DNA from: JALZEG01 sp035942255
Lineage (GTDB): Bacteria; Actinomycetota; CADDZG01; WHSQ01
Assembly (NCBI GenBank): GCA_035942255.1
Contig: DASZDG010000044.1
Location: forward strand, 1-64,000
Length of the DNA: 64,000 nucleotides
Reading direction: 5' to 3'
In this document: positions 1 to 8,528 of the stretch, in pieces
How the letters are laid out: the number at the start of each line of letters is the position of its first letter
How positions within the stretch are numbered: position 1 is the first letter of the stretch
Translations under genes and position numbers: made by a program
Notes under the pieces: generated by a model
Told to the model about the DNA's origin: nothing
Database searches by the model: none
Seen by the model: the letters and a program-made list of their open reading frames with translations, nothing else

Positions 1-540
1 GGGATAGGACGAGAGGCCGCCGCCGAACGCCTCGCGCCGGAACGCCTCCATCTGCGTCTCCGTGATCCGGCCCTCGAGGTACGCCCGAGCGTAGATCCCG
101 GGGGCGCCGTGGCCCTGGATGAAGACCTGGTCGCCGCCGCCGGGCGCGTCCTTGCCCCGGAAGAAGTGGTTGAAGCCGACCTCGTAGAGCGACGCCGACG
201 ACGCGTAGGTGGAGATGTGCCCGCCGATGCCGTCGAACGCCTTGTTCGCCCGTGACACCATGACGGCGGCGTTCCACCGGATGATTTGGCGGATCCGGTG
301 CTCGACCTTCTCGTTGCCGGGGAAGAAGGGCTCCTCCTCGGGCGAGATCGTGTTGATGTAGTCGGTCGACACCATCGACGGCAGGCCGATCTGCCGGGCC
401 CGGGCGTGGAGCATCACCCTGTGGAGCAGGAACCTCGCACGGCCGGGGGACGCGTCGATCAGCTGGTCCAGCGCGTCGATCCATTCCGCGGTCTCTTCTG
501 GATCGATGTCGGGCAGCTGGTTCCGGAACGCATCGTACAT
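1..540 (-). CDS. aceE: Pyruvate dehydrogenase E1 component (homodimeric type), N-terminal part
   Basis: First 180 codons of a thiamine diphosphate enzyme that decarboxylates pyruvate and passes the acetyl group to the E2 lipoyl domain, in the cytoplasm. The gene continues beyond base 1. The translation starts MYDAFRNQLPDIDPEETAEW and contains FFPGNEKVEHRIRQIIRW and a GGHISTYASSASLYEVGFNH block, the conserved N-terminal pattern of AceE rather than of the alpha/beta E1 type. The ATG at 540 is preceded by a GAGGTGGG-like ribosome site. The gene diverges from the hydrolase at 702. The catalytic ThDP motif lies outside the window, so activity cannot be judged. Confidence 0.93.
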   Translation of the reverse strand, partial: MYDAFRNQLPDIDPEETAEWIDALDQLIDASPGRARFLLHRVMLHARARQIGLPSMVSTDYINTISPEEEPFFPGNEKVEHRIRQIIRWNAAVMVSRANKAFDGIGGHISTYASSASLYEVGFNHFFRGKDAPGGGDQVFIQGHGAPGIYARAYLEGRITETQMEAFRREAFGGGLSSYP

Positions 541-701
541 AGGTCACCCACCTCGGTCGAATGCCGGCTCACCCAGGGTAAACGCGGGGCGTCCCCAACT
601 GGTCAAGAGCCGCGAAGGGAACCCCGGGCCCGCGGCGAACCCTCAGCCAAAGGCGTCCCGACGGGCGTCTCGTTTCCCGTTAGCTAGTGGAGGGACCGAG
701 G

Positions 702-2429
702 ATGAAGGGGATTTCGCTCAGAGCGGCCGCATGCGCGATCGCATTGCTCACCGGCGCCTCGGCGCTGGCCGGCGCGGGCGCAGTCGCCGCCAAGCCGGCG
801 GGCGCGAAGGCAGCCCGGCCTACCGACTACACGAAGCTGAAGGGGCTCTCCCAGCCCAAGTACAAGAAGACCGTGCGCGAGAGCCACATGGTCGAGATGA
901 AGGACGGCGTCCACATGTACGTCGAGGTCGTCCGCCCCGACGTCAAGGGCCGCTTCGGGACGATCCTCGAGCTCAGCCCCTACCACGGCACGAGCGCCGA
1001 CCGCTCGGGCACGCGCATCTTCCCGGGCCCCGAGGACGGCATGGCCGGGTACTTCGCCCCCCGCGGGTACGCGGTCGTCTTCGCCGACCTCCGCGGCACC
1101 GGCAAGTCCGAGGGCTGCCTCGACCACATGGGGCCGAAGGACCAGTCGGACGCGTTCGAGATCGTCGAGTGGGCGGCCAAGCAGCCGTGGTCGAACGGCC
1201 GCGTCGGGATGACGGGCCACTCGTATGTCGGGTCGACGCCGCAGATGGCCGCGGCGCAGAAGCCCCCGCACCTCGTGACGATCGTGCCGAGCGCCGGCCT
1301 CGCTGCGATGTACCACCACGAGTTCCAGCTCGGCGTCCCCTACTTCCTCCAGTGGGCGGGGCCGCTGTTCGCGTACGAGCAGCTCGCGATCCAGCGCCAT
1401 CTCCCGCCGGTCGCCGGGGGCTACGGCGACAACTTCGGTCAAGGCATGCAGTACTTCGGATGCGGCGCGACGCAGTCGGCGGCGGTGACCGGCGAGGCGT
1501 ACTTCAGCGGCGCCGAGACCGACTGGCACCGCGAGCGTGACTTCCGCAAGGGCGCGACGGACGCGGACATCCCGATGTTCATCATCCACGGCGTCAACGA
1601 CAACGCCGCGCGCATCGCCGCCAGCGACTGGTTCATCGCCCGCAACGGCCGGCCCGGCGACAAGGCGTGGATCGGCCAGTGGGACCACGGCTCCGGCTGC
1701 TGCCCGAACCGCCGCGGCGACCATTGGACGCTCGCGCTCCACGCGTGGTTCGACAAGCACCTCTTGGGCCGCAACGTCTCGACCGGCCCCGCCGCCGAGA
1801 TCTTCCTCAACGACGGGAGCATCTTCACGTCGTCGCAGTGGCCGCCGAAGCCCGACGCGCAGCTGACGTTCTACCCGCTGGGCGACGGCACGATGGGCCT
1901 CTCCGCGACCGAGACGGAGGAGGAGACGGTCAGCTACGTCGCCGACCCACGCGGCTTCACGTCCGAGTTCCAGACCGGCAACGTCTCGTTCGAGACGGCG
2001 CCGCTCCCGGAGGACATCCTGATCGCCGGCGTGCCGAAGATGCACCTCGTGACGTCGGTCACGAGCCCCCGCGTCCACATCAACGCCCAGCTCTACGACG
2101 TGAAGGGCGACAGTGCGGATCGCATCGGGCAGTCGATGTTCGCGGTGAGCCCCGAGCTCCGCAACGGCGCCGACAAGCCCGAGGTCGTCATCCCCGGCCA
2201 GGTCATGAAGATCGACCTCGTCGGTCAGGCGCAGGCGCACCTCGTCGAGAAGGGCCACAAGCTCCGACTCGTGATCGCCTCGAGCCACCCGGACAAGGTG
2301 CCCGTCTTCGCCGAGGGGGCCCAGGTGTCGGTGGTCGTCGGGGGCGAGGACGGCACGACGGTGACGGTGCCGGTGATCTACAGCCCGAAGACGTGGGCCG
2401 ACCCGCTGAAGGCCGGCGCCACCGAGTAA
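702..2429 (+). CDS. Secreted CocE/NonD-family serine hydrolase (peptidase S15-like)
   Basis: 575-residue alpha/beta hydrolase of the CocE / X-Pro dipeptidyl-peptidase family. These enzymes cleave esters or acyl-peptide bonds; the substrate here is unknown. Residues 1-30 form a signal peptide, so export is expected. The nucleophile is Ser174 in GHSYVGS. An Asp in FIIHGVNDNAAR and a His in QWDHGSGC would complete the triad, and a beta-rich C-terminal domain follows, as in the family. ATG at 702 is preferred over the in-frame GTG at 687 because GGAGG sits 8 nt upstream of the ATG. A second, larger member of this hydrolase group lies at 16.2-18.4 kb. A short GC hairpin and five Ts at 2463-2467 may end the transcript. 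Confidence 0.88.
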   Translation: MKGISLRAAACAIALLTGASALAGAGAVAAKPAGAKAARPTDYTKLKGLSQPKYKKTVRESHMVEMKDGVHMYVEVVRPDVKGRFGTILELSPYHGTSADRSGTRIFPGPEDGMAGYFAPRGYAVVFADLRGTGKSEGCLDHMGPKDQSDAFEIVEWAAKQPWSNGRVGMTGHSYVGSTPQMAAAQKPPHLVTIVPSAGLAAMYHHEFQLGVPYFLQWAGPLFAYEQLAIQRHLPPVAGGYGDNFGQGMQYFGCGATQSAAVTGEAYFSGAETDWHRERDFRKGATDADIPMFIIHGVNDNAARIAASDWFIARNGRPGDKAWIGQWDHGSGCCPNRRGDHWTLALHAWFDKHLLGRNVSTGPAAEIFLNDGSIFTSSQWPPKPDAQLTFYPLGDGTMGLSATETEEETVSYVADPRGFTSEFQTGNVSFETAPLPEDILIAGVPKMHLVTSVTSPRVHINAQLYDVKGDSADRIGQSMFAVSPELRNGADKPEVVIPGQVMKIDLVGQAQAHLVEKGHKLRLVIASSHPDKVPVFAEGAQVSVVVGGEDGTTVTVPVIYSPKTWADPLKAGATE

Positions 2430-2469
2430 GAGCTGGTTCACCTCCGCGCGGCGGGGGCCGGATTTTTGA

Positions 2470-2505
2470 TGGGTGCGATGGTGCAGTACCGCGCCATCGC
2501 ACCCA
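2470..2505. repeat. Perfect 12-bp inverted repeat between convergent genes
   Basis: The arms GGGTGCGATGG (2471-2481) and CCATCGCACCC (2494-2504), plus one flanking T-A pair, form a 12-bp stem with a 12-nt loop. It lies between the convergent hydrolase and toxin genes. Neither strand has a T-tract directly after the stem, so it is not a textbook intrinsic terminator; it may be a 3'-end stabiliser or a protein site. Confidence 0.6.
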
Positions 2506-2552
2506 CCTATTTCGGCACCCGGCGGCGCGGCTATGAGGGCCGCGGCTGGTGC

Positions 2553-2846
2553 TTAGGGGCGGTCGAAGATGTCGTGGGTTCCGACGCGGCGCCAGACGAC
2601 GTGGGGCTCTCCTTCGATGCGCTCGTCTCCGTACTCGAACGTTGCCCGTCCGTTGGGGGCCCAGGTCATCTCGTAGACGTTCCGCGCTCCCTGCACCCCC
2701 CTGACCCGCAGACCCTTGCGAAAGTGTCCGTCACGGCTGAGGTCAGCGATGAACGCGCGCACCGCGGTCCGGAATTGTTCCCGCTGATCAGGAGTCAGCG
2801 ACGCGAAGTCTCTGATGAATCGCCGGGTGCGTGAGTAGGTGGGCAC
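2553..2846 (-). CDS. RelE/ParE-superfamily toxin-like protein
   Basis: 97-residue small basic protein resembling type II RelE-like cytotoxins, which act as mRNA interferases when freed from their antitoxin. The conserved core is seen as GLRVRGVQGARNVYEMTW, then a FEYG strand and the C-terminal WRRVGTHDIF. The start is a GTG at 2846 with only a weak ribosome site of its own; it begins one base after the stop of a 10-codon ORF that has a strong one. The partner is probably the AbrB-like protein encoded divergently from 3031. In related actinobacterial pairs the antitoxin usually lies upstream in the same operon, so this head-to-head layout is unusual. Function is inferred from family resemblance only. 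Confidence 0.72.
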   Translation of the reverse strand: MPTYSRTRRFIRDFASLTPDQREQFRTAVRAFIADLSRDGHFRKGLRVRGVQGARNVYEMTWAPNGRATFEYGDERIEGEPHVVWRRVGTHDIFDRP

Positions 2847-2847
2847 T

Positions 2848-2880
2848 TCAGACCTGCCGCGTTTCGGGGTCGCCTCCCAT
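2848..2880 (-). CDS. 10-codon leader ORF ahead of the toxin gene
   Basis: Reads MGGDPETRQV and then TGA. An AGGAGGA ribosome site ends 6-7 nt before its ATG, the best such site in the locus. The TGA is followed by a single A and then the GTG of the toxin (TGAAGTG). This suggests termination-reinitiation coupling that limits toxin translation, or the remnant of an upstream gene. No homology is recognised in so short a peptide. Confidence 0.45.
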   Translation of the reverse strand: MGGDPETRQV

Positions 2881-3030
2881 GGCGCTTCCTCCTAACGATG
2901 TCCGCCTGGTCACCTTCTAGGCCTTTTATCGCCTGTTTTCAGGGAATGTTTAGGTGCGCCTTTGTCCGGGCCGAAAACCCCCTCAAAATGTGAAACCCTT
3001 TTGGGAACCCCATCGGCACAGAGGAGAGTC

Positions 3031-3315
3031 GTGGCGGCAGCGAAAGTCGGTACGTCCGGCGAGGTGACGATTCCCACGGAGATCCGGGAGGCCGCGCATC
3101 TCGAGGCGGGTGATTCCCTCGAGGTCGAGATCGTCCCCGAAGGCATCCTCCTGAGGCCCCTGAAGGGCGACGACCCGTCGCAGTCTTGGTTCTGGCGCCC
3201 CGAGTGGCAGCAGGGTGAGCGAGAAGCCTCGGCCGACGTCGCAGCCGGTCGCGTCGAGGTCCACGAGAGCGACGACGATTTCCTCGCGTCGTTGGACGAG
3301 TCCACCGATAGGTAG
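3031..3315 (+). CDS. AbrB/MazE/SpoVT-type antitoxin
   Basis: 94-residue DNA-binding protein. Residues about 4-45 form a swapped-hairpin AbrB fold (VGTSGEVTIPTEIREAAHLE, then EVEIVPEGILLRPL). The C-terminal half is acidic and Trp-rich (SWFWRPEWQQGEREA, then ESDDDFLASLDE), the kind of tail that wraps and neutralises a RelE-like toxin. It is divergent from the toxin at 2846, with 184 bp of relatively AT-rich DNA between the starts, where both promoters and an autoregulatory operator would lie. The GTG at 3031, preceded by GAGGAGA, was chosen; an upstream TTG (2962) would add a tail unlike the family. Confidence 0.75.
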   Translation: MAAAKVGTSGEVTIPTEIREAAHLEAGDSLEVEIVPEGILLRPLKGDDPSQSWFWRPEWQQGEREASADVAAGRVEVHESDDDFLASLDESTDR

Positions 3316-3318
3316 GTC

Positions 3319-4101
3319 TCAGCCTCGCCGCGGCTGGCAGGAGGGGCACCAGTAGGTGACCCTCTCGCCTCCCGGGTCCTGACCCTTGCGCAGGATCTGC
3401 GTGCCGCAGCGCCGGCACGGGTGGCCCCCGCGGCCGTAGACCCAGCGCTGCCGGCCCGGGCGGTCGTCGCCCGTCGTTACCTGCGTGCCGGTCGTGCGGT
3501 TCGCCTGTAGGAGGCGGCGCGTCAGGTCGATCACGCCCTCGTGGTCCGGGACGTCCCGCACCGGCGTCCACGGGTCGACGCCGCGCAGGAAGCAGATCTC
3601 GCACTTGTAGACGTTGCCGGGCCCCGCCATGACCGTCTGGTCCAGCAGCACCTCGCCGATCGGCCGGTCCGCGTGGAGCCGCAGGCGGCGCAGCGCCTCG
3701 TCCGCGTCCCAGCTCGTGAGCGGGTCGGGGCCGAGGTGGCCGACGACCTCGTCCTCCCGCTCCGTCGCGACGAGCTCGGACATCGCGAGGTGGAAGCCGA
3801 CCGCGCTCCACCCGGCCGTCTCGAGCACCGCACGGATCGCATGCCCCGGCCCCCGCCACGGCGCGCCCGGACGGTAGAGATGCCACTCGCCGTCCATCTT
3901 GAAGTGGGTGTGGAACGTCATGCCGCCCTCGACGCGGAACAGGAAGTGCTTCCCGCGGGAGACGACCTCGAGGAGCTCCCGTCCGGACAGGTCGGCGGTG
4001 GCGATCGCGGGAACGCGGAAGTCGGTCTTCGTGAGCGCGTTGCCGGCCAGCGCGCGGTGCAGCCGCGTCGCCGCGACGAAGACGGTGTCGCCCTCAGGCA
4101 C
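3319..4101 (-). CDS. nei: Fpg/Nei-family DNA glycosylase (endonuclease VIII-like, Nei2 type)
   Basis: 260-residue bifunctional glycosylase/AP lyase that removes oxidised bases. The N-terminus MPEGDTV supplies the catalytic Pro2-Glu3 expected of the Nei branch. A helix-two-turn-helix region (QTVMAGPGNVYKCEICF) follows, and the C-terminal zinc finger has four Cys (CRRC ... CPSC). Its start overlaps the end of lhr by 8 nt, so the two are co-translated. The same lhr-nei2 neighbourhood occurs in mycobacteria, which supports the assignment. Convergent with the antitoxin gene, with 3 nt between the stops. Confidence 0.9.
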   Translation of the reverse strand: MPEGDTVFVAATRLHRALAGNALTKTDFRVPAIATADLSGRELLEVVSRGKHFLFRVEGGMTFHTHFKMDGEWHLYRPGAPWRGPGHAIRAVLETAGWSAVGFHLAMSELVATEREDEVVGHLGPDPLTSWDADEALRRLRLHADRPIGEVLLDQTVMAGPGNVYKCEICFLRGVDPWTPVRDVPDHEGVIDLTRRLLQANRTTGTQVTTGDDRPGRQRWVYGRGGHPCRRCGTQILRKGQDPGGERVTYWCPSCQPRRG

Positions 4102-7100
4102 GGAGGCGGAGGCCGCGCGACGTCGGGCGGAACCCGGCGTCGATCAGGGCCTGCGCGAACGGCGTGTCCTCCACGGCCTCGCCGTCGGCCCGCTCGACGG
4201 TCAGCCGCCCGAGCGCGCCGTCCTGCGCCGCGAGCGCGAGGGCGTCGACCGCGGGGCGCACCACGTCGGGGTCGTCCGAGTACGACAGCAGGCTCCGCCC
4301 GCCCTTCTCGACGTAGATCGCGAGCCTCCCGTCGACGAGCACGACGAGGGCCCCGGCCTTGCGGCCCGGACGGTGGGACCCCCGCCGCTCCGGCCATTCG
4401 AGCGCCGCCCCGTATGGGTTCGCAGGATCGACCGCGGCGAGCACCTGCGTGCGCGCGGCCCCCTCACCCGCGTCCTCCATCGAGCGGAGCCGGTCCACCG
4501 CGCCCGGCATCGCGAACTGCGCGCCGCCCAGTCCCTCGACGAAGTAGCCGCGGCGGCAACGTCCCGACTCCTCGAATGCCTTCAGCACGCCGTAGACGCC
4601 GGCGAAGCCCCCGGCGACGCGCTCGGCCATCGCCGCGCCGCGGGTAACGAGGCCGTGCCGGAGAAGGAGCTGCTCCGCGGTCGCGTGCAGGCGGCGGGTG
4701 GCGTCGCCGGTCCGCTCGGGGACCAGGCTCCACCGGCCTGCGGCGGCGGGAGGTCCGATGCGCGACGGGAGCGTGGGGCCGCGTCGCGCGCGTGGGGGCC
4801 GCGCGCCGCGCGTTCCTCCCCGCAGCAGGGCCCGCAGCGGCGCCAGCGTGTCGTTCGTGACCAGCCCCGCCCACACGAGTTCCCACAGCGCGAGCAGCAG
4901 CTCGGTGTCGTCCGTGCTGCCGGCCGCGTCCGCGATCTGCCGGAAGAACAGCGCTCCCCCGGACGAGAGCGCCTCCAGAGCGGCGGCCGCGGCCGGGGAG
5001 AGCTCGGCCTCCACACGCTCCGGCAACAGGAGCCCTGCTCGGTCGGCGAGCGCCACCGCGACCCATCCGTCCGTGCTGCCGATCGGCCCGGCACCGCACC
5101 ACACGACCTCGCCCGAGGCCCCCAGCTGGTCCAGCAGCGCGGGCGAATATCCGGGCAGCCGCGCCGGGAGGATCCGGGTCTCCAACGCCGACGCCGGGAG
5201 CGGCGCGCCCTGGAGCTGCTCGACGACCGCGAGCAGCGCGTCCGGCGTCGCCGCCCGGGGGCCGTACGGGCCGATGCCGTGCCACGCGACCGTGAAGCGC
5301 GCGAGCACCTCGGGGGCGACGGGCTCGACCTCCTTGCGGAACGCAGCGAGCGACCGGCGGCGCAGCAGCCTCAACACCTCGACGTCGATCCATTCGCGGC
5401 CGGTGCCGCCGGGGCGGAACTCGCCCTCGGCGACGCGGCCCTCGGCCTCGAGGGCCGCGAGCGCATTTCGTGCGACCGCGCGGCCGAGCCCGAACCGCGC
5501 CGCGACGTCGTCCTCGGTGAAGGGGCCGTGCGTACGAGCGAACCGCGCGACGAGGTCGGCGAGTGGGTCCGGAACCGGCTCGAGGAACGCGGCGGGGACG
5601 CCGACCGGAAGCGCGGCCCCCAGCGCGTCGCGGTAGCGGGACGCGTCCTCGGCGGCGATCAGCCGCTCCTGCCCCGCGACCCTGACCTCCAGAGCGCGGC
5701 CGCGCTCGACGAGCTCGCTGATCCAGGGGGCCGCGGGTCCGTCAGCACGCGCTCGGATCTCGTCAACGGTGAGATCGCCCAACCGGCGCAGGAGGTCGTG
5801 GAGGCCGTCGGCGTCCTTCGCGCGGCCCCGCTCCCCCAGCGCCTGCAGGTCGATCTCGAGCTCCGCCAGCGCGGCGTCGTCGATCAGCTCCCGGAGCTCC
5901 TCGCGGCCCATCAGCTCCGCGAGCAGCGAACGGTCCAGCGACAGCGCCTGCGCGCGGCGCTCCGCGAGCGGGGCGTCGCCCTCGTACATGAACGCGCTCA
6001 CGTACCCGAACTGCAGCGAGCCGGCGAACGGCGAGGGCACCGGGGTATCGACCTCGACCACGCGCACCTCGCGCCGCCGCACCGACGCCATCAGCTCGAC
6101 GAGCGCGGGCAGGTCGAACACGTCCTGCAGGCACTCGCGGTACGTCTCGAGCACGACCGGGAACGACTCGTGCTTGGACGCGGCCTGCAACAGCACCGCG
6201 CTCTTCTGACGCTGCTGCCACAGCGGCGTGCGCGTCCCGGGGCGGCGCTTCGGGAGGAGGAGGGATCGGGCCGCGCACTCGCGGAAGCGGCTCGCGAACA
6301 GCGCGGAGCCCCCGACCTGCCCCAGCACGACGTCCTCGATCTCCTCCGGCTCGAACAGCACCGAGTCCGCCGGAGGCGCGTCGTCGGCCTCGGGGACGCG
6401 GACGACGATCCCGTCGTCGGTGTACATCGACTGCACGTCGAGGCCGAGCCGCTCGCGGAACCGCGCCTCGATCGCCTGCGCCCACGGCGCGTGCACGCGC
6501 GCACCGAAGTACGAGTGGATGCACACGCGCCAGTCGCCGAGCTCGTCGCGGAAGCGCTCGATCACGATCGTCCGGTCGTCGGGGAGCGCGCCCGTCGCCT
6601 CCTTCTGCTCCTTCAGGTAAGCGACGAGGTTCGACGTCGCGAGCTCGTCGAGCCCCGCCTCCCGGAGCCGGGCGGCCTGGGCGTCGGGCTTGGACGCGGA
6701 CACCTCGCGCACGAACTCGCCGAGCGCACGGCCGAGCTCTACGGGGCGGCCCGGAGCGTCCCCGTGCCAGAACGGCATCTTTCCGGGAGCGCCGGGGGCC
6801 GGCGACACCAGCACGCGGTCGTGGGTGATCTCCTCGATCATCCAGCTCGACGCGCCGAGCAGGAAGACGTCGCCGGGCCGGCTCTCGTAGACCATCTCCT
6901 CGTCGAGCTCGCCGACGCGCGCGGACTTCTCGCCGACGAGGAACACGCCGAAGAGCCCCCGGTCGGGGATCGTCCCTCCCGATGTGACCGCGAGGTGCTG
7001 CGCGTTCCCGCGCGGCGTCAGCACGTCGGTCGACCGATCCCAATTGAGCCGCGGACGCAGCTCGGCGAAGTCGCTCGAGGGATAGCGGCCCGAGAGCATG

Positions 7101-8500
7101 TCGAGGACGCTTTCGAGCCCCTGCCGCGGCAGGTCGCGGAAGGGGGCCGCGCGCCGCACGACCCGCTCGAGCGCGTCGACCTCCCACGGCTCCATCGCGA
7201 CCATCGCGACGATCTGCTGGGCGAGGACGTCGAGCGGGTTGCGCGGGTAGCGAAGCTCTTCGATCGCACCGGCGCGCATGCGCTGGACGACGACCGCGCA
7301 CTCGAGCAGGTCGCCGCGGAACTTGGGGAAGAACACGCCGCGGCTCACCGCGCCGACCTGGTGGCCGGCGCGTCCGACGCGCTGCAGCCCGGAGGCGACG
7401 GAGTCCGGCGCCTCGACCTGGACAACGAGGTCGACCGCGCCCATGTCGATGCCGAGCTCGAGCGAGCTAGTCGCGACGACCGCCGGCAGGCGGCCGGACT
7501 TCAGGTCGTCCTCGATGAGCAGCCGCTGCTCGCGGCTGACGGAGCCGTGGTGCGCGCGGGCGATGAGCTCGCCGGCGAGCTCGTTCAAGCGGGAGCAGAG
7601 CCGCTCGGCGACCCGCCGCGAGTTCGCGAACACGATCGTCGAGTGGTGCTCCTTCACGAGCCCCAGCAACGCCTCCTCGACGTGCGGCCACACGCTGGTC
7701 TTCGCCTGGGGCCCCGAGACCGAGCCGCCGGGCGGCTCGTCCAGCGGCTCACCCAGGGCGGCCATGTCCTCGACCGGCACCACCACCTTCAGGTCGAACT
7801 CCTTCTCGCTCGGCACCGCGACGACGTCGACGTCCGGGCCGAGCCAGCGCGCGACCTCCTCGTGCGGGCGGACGGTCGCGCTGAGGCCGACGCGCTGCGC
7901 CGGCTTCTCCAGCAGCTCGTCCAGCCGCTCGAGGCTGAGCGCGAGATGCGACCCGCGCTTCGTCCCGGCGAGCGCGTGGACCTCGTCGACGATCACGGTC
8001 TCGACCGTGCGCAGCGTCTCGCGCGCCGCGGACGTCAGCAGCAGGAAGAGCGACTCGGGGGTCGTGATCAGCACGTCGCTCGGCCGCGACGCGAAGCGGC
8101 GGCGTTCCTCCTGCGGCGTGTCGCCGGTGCGGACCGACACCGATATCTCGGGCGGCGGCAGCTTGAGCCGCACCGCGGCCCCCCTGATCCCCGCAAGCGG
8201 AGACCTGAGGTTGCGCTCGATGTCCACCGCGAGCGCCTTCAACGGCGAGACGTACAGGACGCGCACGCCCGCCGCGGCGTCGTCCCCTCGCGGCTCCGAC
8301 AGCCGGTCGATCGACCACAGGAACGCCGCGAGCGTCTTGCCCGACCCGGTCGGGGCGACCACGAGCGCGTTGCGGCCCCCGGCGATCGCCTCCCACGCGC
8401 CGGTCTGGGCCGCGGTCGGAGCTTCAAATGCGGAGTCGAACCAGGCGCGCGTCGGAGCGGTGAAGCGCTGGAGGGCCGCGCGGGACGTCTGCTTGCTCAC
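4094..8500 (-). CDS. lhr: Lhr-family ATP-dependent superfamily 2 helicase
   Basis: 1468-residue large helicase-related protein, a 3'-5' DNA translocase that unwinds DNA and RNA:DNA duplexes. Walker A is APTGSGKT (49-56), motif II is the DEVH box (172-175), followed by a SATVRP motif III and a helicase C domain with QRVGRAGHQ-type motif VI. The roughly 850-residue C-terminal part typical of full-length Lhr is present, so the gene is complete. It starts at a GTG at 8500, 28 nt after the adnB stop, and overlaps nei by 8 nt. It is the third gene of the adnA-adnB-lhr-nei block, which implies a role in DNA damage repair. Confidence 0.95.
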   Translation of the reverse strand: MSKQTSRAALQRFTAPTRAWFDSAFEAPTAAQTGAWEAIAGGRNALVVAPTGSGKTLAAFLWSIDRLSEPRGDDAAAGVRVLYVSPLKALAVDIERNLRSPLAGIRGAAVRLKLPPPEISVSVRTGDTPQEERRRFASRPSDVLITTPESLFLLLTSAARETLRTVETVIVDEVHALAGTKRGSHLALSLERLDELLEKPAQRVGLSATVRPHEEVARWLGPDVDVVAVPSEKEFDLKVVVPVEDMAALGEPLDEPPGGSVSGPQAKTSVWPHVEEALLGLVKEHHSTIVFANSRRVAERLCSRLNELAGELIARAHHGSVSREQRLLIEDDLKSGRLPAVVATSSLELGIDMGAVDLVVQVEAPDSVASGLQRVGRAGHQVGAVSRGVFFPKFRGDLLECAVVVQRMRAGAIEELRYPRNPLDVLAQQIVAMVAMEPWEVDALERVVRRAAPFRDLPRQGLESVLDMLSGRYPSSDFAELRPRLNWDRSTDVLTPRGNAQHLAVTSGGTIPDRGLFGVFLVGEKSARVGELDEEMVYESRPGDVFLLGASSWMIEEITHDRVLVSPAPGAPGKMPFWHGDAPGRPVELGRALGEFVREVSASKPDAQAARLREAGLDELATSNLVAYLKEQKEATGALPDDRTIVIERFRDELGDWRVCIHSYFGARVHAPWAQAIEARFRERLGLDVQSMYTDDGIVVRVPEADDAPPADSVLFEPEEIEDVVLGQVGGSALFASRFRECAARSLLLPKRRPGTRTPLWQQRQKSAVLLQAASKHESFPVVLETYRECLQDVFDLPALVELMASVRRREVRVVEVDTPVPSPFAGSLQFGYVSAFMYEGDAPLAERRAQALSLDRSLLAELMGREELRELIDDAALAELEIDLQALGERGRAKDADGLHDLLRRLGDLTVDEIRARADGPAAPWISELVERGRALEVRVAGQERLIAAEDASRYRDALGAALPVGVPAAFLEPVPDPLADLVARFARTHGPFTEDDVAARFGLGRAVARNALAALEAEGRVAEGEFRPGGTGREWIDVEVLRLLRRRSLAAFRKEVEPVAPEVLARFTVAWHGIGPYGPRAATPDALLAVVEQLQGAPLPASALETRILPARLPGYSPALLDQLGASGEVVWCGAGPIGSTDGWVAVALADRAGLLLPERVEAELSPAAAAALEALSSGGALFFRQIADAAGSTDDTELLLALWELVWAGLVTNDTLAPLRALLRGGTRGARPPRARRGPTLPSRIGPPAAAGRWSLVPERTGDATRRLHATAEQLLLRHGLVTRGAAMAERVAGGFAGVYGVLKAFEESGRCRRGYFVEGLGGAQFAMPGAVDRLRSMEDAGEGAARTQVLAAVDPANPYGAALEWPERRGSHRPGRKAGALVVLVDGRLAIYVEKGGRSLLSYSDDPDVVRPAVDALALAAQDGALGRLTVERADGEAVEDTPFAQALIDAGFRPTSRGLRLRA

Positions 8501-8528
8501 CCGACCATGATGCCGGGCGGCGGCGGCT

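Noticed and set aside
684..2441. 585-codon minus-strand frame
   Set aside because: Shadow of the CocE-type hydrolase gene; Arg/Leu/Val-rich with no recognisable motif, and the plus frame has a signal peptide and catalytic triad.
2470..2505. Intrinsic terminator or integron attC site
   Set aside because: The stem has no downstream T-tract on either strand, and the core sequences of attC (GTTRRRY / RYYYAAC) are absent.
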